In this document: piece after piece, positions 8,817 through 14,423 of the stretch
Numbering within the stretch: position 1 is the stretch's first letter
Layout of the letters: every line of letters begins with the position of its first letter
DNA from: Gonapodya sp. JEL0774
Taxonomy: Eukaryota; Monoblepharomycota; Monoblepharidomycetes; Monoblepharidales; Gonapodyaceae
Assembly: GCA_027604505.1 (NCBI GenBank)
Contig: JADIIX010000312.1
Coordinates: 1 to 14,423, forward strand
Direction: 5' to 3'
Length of the DNA stretch: 14,423 nt
Position numbers and translations under genes: made by a program
Notes under the pieces: generated by a model
What the model saw: only the letters and a program-made list of their open reading frames with translations
Database searches by the model: none
Told to the model about the DNA's origin: nothing

Positions 8817-10236
8817 CTAGCGCCTGCTGTACGGTTGCAATAACATGAGTGCTTTTTGGAGGTTGTCAACTGCTGTTTCGATGTCGTCATATTGCAGAGC
8901 GCTGATGGCAAATCTTGAGAGCTTTTGCGCGCTTGCCAATACCTTCGGGTCGTATGGGTAGAGATCGGACGGCGAAGGTGCTCCACCCGCCAATTTGGGT
9001 CCAGAGAGTTTTGCTCCGTATGAATTGGGTTGCTGAGATGATTGGGGCTGTGGATGTTGAGTGTAATGCGCGGCCGAGCTCGGGTAGGAGGGAGGTGCGG
9101 GAAACTGTACGTAAGGTTGCTGGGGCCCCATGCCATTCTCGCCAGGATATTGCTCTCGGCGATACTCTGTGGGAGGGAACGGTTGTCCTTGCATTGGATA
9201 GCCAGGTTGCTGGAGTAAACCATATCCTTCTGATGAACCAATACCCGGAGGAGGGCTGACATTCTGGTCAGACTGGCCGGAAGGATTGGCCGGGTTCTGG
9301 AGCTCCAATTCGTCCACGCCCTCGGAGCCCGCGGGACCAGGGGTGGGCTTCCTACCTTCCTTGAGAGCCTTTTCAATATCAACAGCTTTCCATCGTGAAT
9401 AGCTGAGCTTTTGTTGAATCTGAAACGCAAGTTATGAGTGACAATTTGATGAACAATGGGAGGAGATGGCACCAACGTCCTCATCGAGTTCACCCCAAAT
9501 TCCAAGCGTCTCCAAGAACAGCTTTGCCGCGAAAAATTTTCTCGCTGTATTTCTGCAACACAATGTTGACATGAATGGTGGTATCCCGTCAAATGGAGAA
9601 TCGGCTCACTTTGTCGCCTTCCCAGCACGATCTTCATTATCAGCACTGCTGAATACTTTTAGCGCAAAATTTTCCACATATGCCTTGCCTGCGTCTTGAT
9701 TGGTTATGGCGTCAGAGGTGCCAAGCCGGCTTTTCTCCTAATGTTGAGAGCAGTATGAATTGCATGACACCAATCAGCCTTTCCGGGATAAATGTACCTT
9801 CTCCAAGTGATCTAACAGAGATACGAGAAATCCTTGAAACTCCTGTGGTGAAACAGAAGAAGGCCTTACCTCCATTGCCTTTCGAGCGGCATAGAACTCG
9901 CCTGTCGGTTGAACAAACAGCATTTGACAACCGCGGCCAATACTAGAAATCAGTATGTTCTTACAGTAGTAGGCGATAACCGGCTCGTGGCTTCGGAGCT
10001 CTTCTGCGCGCTGAACGAAACCCCGAATCGCATTGGGCAAGCCTTTGGAACCCCATATTTAAGCGCATGCGATGGGAAAATGAAGATTGAATATCCTTGC
10101 TTGCGAAGACATTATTGCTATGTTTGGCCTGACCTTCGGGCAAGGGATACGGCGGCATTTGTTGGGAACGTGGATCATCGTGTGGGATAGAGAATGACAG
10201 AAGCCCCTCACAGTCTGATAAAGCGTCATCCGCCAT
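8817..10236 (-). CDS. VTA1: Vta1/LIP5, Vps4 cofactor of the ESCRT pathway
   Basis: Vta1 binds the AAA ATPase Vps4 and stimulates ESCRT-III disassembly at endosomes. Exons on the minus strand: 10236-10212 (tentative), 10042-9965, 9901-9798, 9737-9610, 9552-9477 and 9419-8817; 337 aa, with phases consistent throughout. The N-terminal paired three-helix domain shows FVQRAEELRSHEPVIAYYCE, FQGFLVSLLDHLEK, YVENFALKVFSSADNEDRAG, RKFFAAKLFLETLGIWGELD and LSYSRWKAVDIEKALKEGRK. A Pro/Gln/Gly/Tyr-rich linker (about 150-285) follows. The last 50 residues are the VSL domain that binds Vps4: LASAQKLSRFAISALQYDDI then TAVDNLQKALMLL. Every region is diagnostic except the start. No in-frame ATG precedes LPNAIRGF, so a first exon is required; MADDALSD with donor GTGAGG and a weak acceptor (CCAAAG) fits phase, but another first exon is possible. 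Confidence 0.92.
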
Positions 10237-10504
10237 GGGCAAACAATTATTTTCAAATGAGGAAAATAACATATCCCAAGCGTTCTGTTCGTGATGTTTT
10301 GATAGGATAAGGAGACTGGTCGGGAGCCCTTCCAAGTATATCCTTGTTGTGATAGCACAAATCTCACAAAGCCTTTTATGATTTTCTTGTAAAATTCTTT
10401 GTGACAAATGAATCGTGGTCTGGCAGGGGTTGATTCTCAGGACCAATGAGTGTGGCTCAGCCACGACCATCCTTCCACAGGTTTTCTGCGCATCATTGGC
10501 AGCT
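10237..10504. promoter_or_regulatory. Divergent promoter of VTA1 and OSCP
   Basis: These 268 bases lie between the proposed VTA1 start and the OSCP ATG at 10505. A CCAAT box sits at 10443-10447, 58 bases before the OSCP start, a typical place for a HAP-complex site of nuclear genes for respiratory proteins. A long open frame crosses the region on the minus strand but I do not call it a gene (see rejected items). Confidence 0.45.
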
Positions 10505-11448
10505 ATGTTCCAGACGTCAATCGCGCGGTCAATTGCGGTGAGTCCCAATGCTGTGGTTTTGCAATTTCCGGTTATCTCGCTCATCTTCCCCCTCAATCTC
10601 TCGGCCTCCACGTACTTCACTTCTTATTCTTTCCGGATGTAGCAGCAGGCACGAGCATATGCTACCGAGTCCGGAGCTCAGGTGCTTCAACGTTGTCTGT
10701 GGTTTAGATAAATATTTGCAATATTGATCCGATGTTCTCATCGTCACCAGTCGCTTCCAGTTCTCCACGGTCTGGATGGTCGCTATGCAACCGCTCTTTT
10801 CTCGGCGGCGAAGAAATCTAACGCTGTAGATGCTGTGGAAAGGGACCTGAACCGGATCAAATCGCTGATGCAATCGGATGAAAAGTTCAAATTCTTCGTC
10901 GAGACTCCTATTATCCCCCGTGATGAGAAGAAGGGAGGACTCAAAGAAATTTTCGTCAAAGGAGGGTATTCTCCTGTCACTCAAAATTTCTTTGATGTTC
11001 TCGCGGACAACGGCCGGTTGGACCAGACGAGCAAAATTTTCAACTCTTTCGAAATCCTTCTCCTGGCCTCGAGAGGCCTTGTGTCATGCGCTGTAACATC
11101 TGCAAAAGTAAGTTTGGTTGGCTCACTATCCGAAGCACTCTGCGCATCTGTACAAGTGTTCGTGTTGAATGCAGGAGCTCGATGCTGCGACCTTGAGGAG
11201 GGTGGAGGCGATTCTTACGAAGAGCAACCTTCTCGAGAAAGGCCAGAGGATTACGGTGACAAGCAAGGTTGGTTCGAGATGGTCCCTTTCGCGGTTTCCT
11301 TTTTTTTCGGTGCAAGTGAATGGCCACCATGCAGGTTAATCCTTCAATCCTCGGAGGTCTGGTCATAGAAATTGGAGACAAAACCATAGACCTATCAGTG
11401 TCGTCCAAAATTGCGAAGCTGAACCGACTTCTGACAGAAACCATTTAA
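10505..11448 (+). CDS. ATP5: ATP synthase OSCP subunit, mitochondrial
   Basis: The oligomycin sensitivity-conferring protein sits on top of F1 and links it to the peripheral stalk of mitochondrial ATP synthase. Exons: 10505-10537, 10643-10681, 10751-11107, 11175-11267 and 11335-11448; 211 aa, normal for the family. Residues 1-24 (MFQTSIARSIAQQARAYATE onward) are a presequence with the common RAYAT processing context. The delta/OSCP domain follows: LHGLDGRYATALFSAAKK, DEKFKFFVETPIIPRDEKK, VTQNFFDVLADNGRLD, FEILLLASRG, the exon-4 segment LDAATLRRVEAILTKSN, and the signature NPSILGGLVIEIGDKTIDLS near the C-terminus. The first two exons are tiny, and the start of exon 2 is ambiguous because three AG acceptors lie in a GTAGCAGCAG string; I used the first. 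Donor GTTGGT after 11267 is unusual but is required by the frame and resembles one used in VTA1. Confidence 0.95.
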
Positions 11449-11471
11449 TAGTCTGACATGTATTCATTGCA
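11449..11471. terminator. 23-bp gap between convergent stop codons
   Basis: OSCP and the formyltransferase gene end 23 bases apart on opposite strands. Their 3' untranslated regions almost certainly overlap each other's coding sequence. Confidence 0.6.
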
Positions 11472-12978
11472 TCATGTGAAAACATGGTTTCCCAGTCGCA
11501 ATTTATACCCGTTCGCAAAGTCAGTTGCTGAGACATCTCTCTTGTACTGCACTCGAACTGTTTTGACCCCTACCCAACCGTCTGCGCATCGAACAAGGAG
11601 CAGCTTTGACTCCTTCACGTAAACTACTGACCCAACTTGGTAGGACGTGACGGAAGGTGCCCCTTTGACATTGTCAACCTCAGTAGGTGACACGACTTTC
11701 ATTAACTGGACATCGAGACCGTTGTATGTGGTGTAGGGTGGTTCCTGAGCCATATTTGAACATTCTTCACACATTAACCAGTTCAACCAGACCAAGGAAC
11801 ACACCTGATGTCCAATCGCCCTGTACAAATCATACACCTGGACCCTTGACATAGAAGCCCAAGAGATTCTCGCCATTGACTTGGTGATTTTTGGTGCAAG
11901 AGTTGCGACAGAATCGTCTTGTACAAGAGCAGATAACTTTCGGTGAACGGAATTAACAGAGATTAAGAGATCCACCGCGAATCTCAGAATTCACTTTGTG
12001 TATCTCCAGATCTCGAATTGTTTGTACCAGTAGTGTTGCACCCAATTCAGCAAGTTGATCACGCAGTTCCTTGAAGTCGGCGTTGGGATGGATTGACTGC
12101 AAAACGGAATCACACCACGTTCCACTTCATTTTCAGTACTGAAGCACCTTACTGTTTTAGTTGACTTCAAAATTCGACCTGCGTCCCATCGATGCGGGTG
12201 CAACTCTATCACCGAAACCCCTGTTTCAGAGTCACCGTGAATCAAAGCATGTTGGATCGGAGCCGCACCCCGATATCTTCATTCGCGCACATTGTACCAC
12301 ATTGGGAAAACTTTTGCTGTGTGGCAAGCCCACTTTCCGATTCAATCACTACTAACTCACTTTGGAAGGAGTGACGGGTGGACATTCACAGCTCCATCAC
12401 GAAAAGAACCAATGAGCGTATGGGGCAGAAAGTAGCCAAACGAAACCACCACTGCCAGATCAAAGGGCGCAGTGCCGTCCGCCGTTTCCCTCAAGGGAGC
12501 CTGAAGTGGATGGCAAGTACGATTCCATGCTCGGTGCACAAAAAGAAGAGTTACACTGTTTACTGCTGACCTGCCATCCTCTGAGAGTCTTTGGTGGAGC
12601 CTTGTGTACCTGGAGACCGACTTCCTCGGCAAATATACGGACAGAATCTGGAATGGTCAACTTCTGAGAGCTATTCATTGTGTAAGCCACCATTCTGCAG
12701 TCCCTCACTTGTTGAGCCGATCGATGAGGGTACAACAACATCTAGTCTGGATATCCAGCGTTCTAAGTGATGTAGGGTTTTCAGTCCCATATCCGTTCAA
12801 CAGCGCTCCTCAGAAATTTAAACGCACCATTTGTGAGACTTCGCAGCGAGGGCAATGAGAACTCATCAGATCCCATAAAAAGCACGGTATAGCGCCTCCG
12901 GATGCACTGGTTCACACCGCGTACTGGGATCCCAAGAACAGAGCTTGCCCTTGATGGTAAACTGAGCACAAGTCTCAT
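11472..12978 (-). CDS. FMT1: Methionyl-tRNA formyltransferase, mitochondrial
   Basis: Transfers a formyl group from 10-formyl-tetrahydrofolate to initiator Met-tRNA for mitochondrial translation. Exons on the minus strand: 12978-12828, 12762-12734, 12663-12571, 12500-12361, 12276-12153, 12096-11976, 11917-11805 and 11744-11472; 347 aa. An Arg/Ser-rich presequence precedes YTVLFMGSDEFSLPSLRSL, the start of the formyltransferase fold. The catalytic block is VVVSFGYFLPHTLIGSF then NVHPSLLPKYRGAAPIQHAL, with Asn130 and His132, followed by HGDSETGVSVIELHPHRWDA, where Asp169 completes the Asn-His-Asp triad. The C-terminal domain has APKITKSMARISW, VYDLYRAIGH and CADGWVGVKTVRVQYKRDVS, closely like human MTFMT. 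From 12663 to 11472 the model is firm. The join between exons 2 and 3 relies on a weak donor (GTACCC at 12733), so the segment at 12660-12765 may be wrong or frame-disrupted. Confidence 0.91.
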
Positions 12979-13003
12979 TATCGCGTGGGCGGAAATGAGC
13001 GCA

Positions 13004-13023
13004 GCGAGCAGGAGCGAGCAGGA
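13004..13023. repeat. Two tandem copies of a 10-bp unit (GCGAGCAGGA)
   Basis: The unit GCGAGCAGGA occurs twice in a row, followed by GCGA as a partial third copy. It lies 26-45 bases upstream of the formyltransferase start codon, probably within the 5' untranslated region. No function can be assigned. Confidence 0.8.
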
Positions 13024-13525
13024 GCGAAATTTTAGGGATGAAACAGAAATACAGCAGTGCGGGAACTCCGATCAATTGCACCGGGATGGAGACTCGCAAC
13101 ACAGCGTGACGAGGTTCTTCTAGGTCCATGTAGGTTCCTACATCACTTTTGAAAGATTTCATTTCTCGGCTTATAGAGGAGCTAGAGGTTTTTAAAAATG
13201 AAGATGGAGTTTCTATTATATGAATGTTCTGCTGAGTAAAACTATTCAAAATGAAGTTCTATCTAGTCTTGGGAGCGCCTTAGAGCAATGAGCTGAATAT
13301 GCGGTCGAAGCGCAGATCATCAGACGGTATTGGGGGGTTAAGATGCAGTTAATCGAGCGTGAAAGTAGTGAACACAGCTAAATCTGCTTTATCCGGTGAC
13401 CACAGCACCACCCGATGTTGTTGCTGCGTCCTTGGTTGGGCAGCCGCATTGCACTTCATGCAAAAAGGCTTGCCAGAGCAAAGCGCCTGGAACCACTGGG
13501 TGGGTATGCTATTATAGTTTCTCCT

Positions 13526-13545
13526 TCCCATCAATTCCCATCAAT
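13526..13545. repeat. Two tandem copies of a 10-bp unit (TCCCATCAAT)
   Basis: The unit TCCCATCAAT is duplicated exactly and directly. The sequence is intergenic, and its likely origin is replication slippage. Confidence 0.75.
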
Positions 13546-13773
13546 TGCACTTTGCAAAAACAGTTCAGAGATGTCAAAGATAGTGCACGTCCTTGTCTGT
13601 GCAACTCAGTGTATTACAACTCTGGCGCCCTCATCTATGTGCAGCAGACTATCATCACGTTTTTTACACCCCCCACGCTGGAGAGCACCCCCACCCCTAG
13701 ATCAATAATATGGAAGACAAATATTTGTATCAAAAGTGTATTAAAAAACTATGCCATGATATAAGTCTTAAGT

Positions 13774-14423
13774 CTATACGGACCCAGCGCTCCGACCGCT
13801 TCTGAGCTGTATCCCACTTGCATTCCCCCTTCTCCCGTGACCACCTCGCGTGTTCCCACTTGCACTACCTCTCCTCATCCCGTGACCACCCCAGTTTGCC
13901 CCCCGTGTTGGTATGAGTCGTTGACACTTTGGTTCGGGTTCTAGTCAAATAGAGACAGTAAGAAGAGACCAGTCAGTGACCAACAGGGCAAGAATGTGTA
14001 CTCACCAGAGTCCGACTCCTGAGCACGTTGACGGTGAGCTCCCCTGGCTGCAGGTGCGGGAGGTTGGACAGGAGGTCGGGTAGGCTGTGGAGTCAATTTA
14101 CGCTTCAGAGCATCTTCATCCAAATAGACAATGTTAAACAACAACAGCCTTGTTCAAGTAAAATGCAAACTTACCATCGTATTTGCTCTCCTCCTCACTG
14201 TCCCCCTTGTCCACATCTGCAGGCTCCCCCTGGTCATCTTCACCTTTGCCTTCATCCCCTTTGTCACCCTCACCTTCATCACCATTGTCACTATCGCCTT
14301 CATCCCCATCGTTGATCATATCCTTGTCGGATGGGGTCTCTTCATTGGTGTGACTACCTGCAAAACACAGCAGTTGAGCAGACCAAACAGTAGAAGTAAC
14401 AAGAGTTTGGATGCATACCTTCG
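13774..14423 (-). CDS. Unknown modular protein, acidic then Gly/Arg/His-rich (3' part)
   Basis: Partial gene whose 5' end lies beyond the right edge. Minus-strand exons: 14423-14419 (cut by the window), 14357-14175, 14113-14006 and 13940-13774, ending in TAG. All three introns (61, 61 and 65 nt) have good borders (GTATGC, GTAAGT and GTGAGT donors) and all are phase 1, and the frame stays open through every join. The encoded modules are an Asp/Glu/Gly/Lys-rich repeat (GDEGDSDNGDEGEGDKGDEG onward) ending SEEESKYD; a basic, proline-rich exon (ALKRKLTPQPTRPPVQPPAP) ending in AQESDS; and a C-terminal exon with two imperfect copies of a GGHG-x-RRG-[SN]-ASG motif. It looks intrinsically disordered. 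Gly/Arg-rich tails often bind nucleic acid and acidic tracts are common in nuclear proteins, but I recognise no family and assign no function. Confidence 0.6.
13810..13890 (-). repeat. Imperfect direct repeat, coding for GGHG-RRG motif
   Basis: Two copies, about 13812-13845 and 13854-13890, share TCCCACTTGCA and CGTGACCACC at their ends on the plus strand. Read on the minus strand in the last exon of the unknown gene they encode GGHGMRRGSASG and GGHGRRGNASG. The copies lie about 42-45 bases apart and differ by one codon in length, so the repeat keeps the reading frame, which supports translation of this exon. Confidence 0.7.

Larger units (their letters stand above)
12979..13773. other. Region without a supported gene, upstream of FMT1
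   Basis: This 795-base stretch lies between the formyltransferase start and the stop codon of the next minus-strand gene. It should contain the FMT1 promoter and 5' untranslated region and the 3' end of the neighbouring gene. Open frames of 60-127 codons occur on both strands, including one with closely spaced cysteines on each strand near 13440-13470, but none shows a family motif. Two short tandem repeats are present (13004-13023 and 13526-13545). I see no tRNA-like fold, terminal repeat or transposase remnant. Confidence 0.5.

Noticed and set aside
9843-9869. A 27-nt segment inside VTA1 with perfect intron-like ends (GTAAGG to CACAG on the minus strand).
   Set aside because: It is far shorter than any other intron here, stays in frame, and its nine residues (VRPSSVSPQ) fill the loop expected between the first two helices of the Vta1 domain. 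Treated as coding.
12866-13249. A 127-codon minus-strand frame overlapping the formyltransferase start.
   Set aside because: It ends inside the first coding exon of the formyltransferase in another frame and shows no recognisable domain; probably 5' untranslated sequence.
13349-13764. Short frames on both strands with paired cysteines (CTSCKKAC on plus, FCMKC on minus).
   Set aside because: The cysteines do not form a complete zinc-binding pattern, no splice-linked continuation was found, and the frames overlap each other.
1-14423. Transposon, prophage, CRISPR or biosynthetic cluster in the window.
   Set aside because: No transposase, reverse transcriptase, terminal repeat, spaced repeat array or cluster-type enzymes were seen; the genes are scattered housekeeping genes with fungal introns.

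Overview
The window is nuclear DNA of a filamentous fungus, most probably a basidiomycete (Agaricomycotina). Genes are closely packed on both strands and broken by many small GT-AG introns, mostly 56-106 nt. The proteins are eukaryotic housekeeping types that include fungal ones such as isocitrate lyase and an Hrt3/FBXO9-type F-box protein. Exon models below were built by hand from reading frame, splice dinucleotides, intron phase and remembered family motifs; no alignment was run.

Layout from left to right: a possible first exon of an unknown gene leaving the left edge (-, about 109-167); an F-box protein of the FBXO9/Hrt3 family (+, 654-2986, six exons); a gamma-butyrobetaine-type dioxygenase of carnitine biosynthesis (-, 3113-4753, four exons); isocitrate lyase (+, 5269-7508, eight exons); a LENG1-like Cir_N protein (+, 7623-8799); the ESCRT/Vps4 cofactor Vta1 (-, 8817-10236); mitochondrial ATP synthase OSCP (+, 10505-11448, five exons); mitochondrial methionyl-tRNA formyltransferase (-, 11472-12978); about 0.8 kb without a supported gene; and the 3' part of an unrecognised gene with acidic, proline-rich and Gly/Arg/His-rich modules (-, 13774 to the right edge).

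Functional links: the carnitine gene and isocitrate lyase are divergent around a 515-bp shared upstream region, and both serve growth on C2 compounds or fatty acids (acetyl-carnitine shuttle and glyoxylate cycle). OSCP and formyltransferase are both mitochondrial and converge tail to tail with 23 bp between stop codons. LENG1-like and Vta1 converge with 17 bp between stops.

I found no mobile element, CRISPR array, tRNA or rRNA, and no evidence of a new multi-gene system. The most unusual items are an F-box gene intron holding 86 consecutive bases without A or T, and the modular gene at the right edge whose visible introns are all phase 1.
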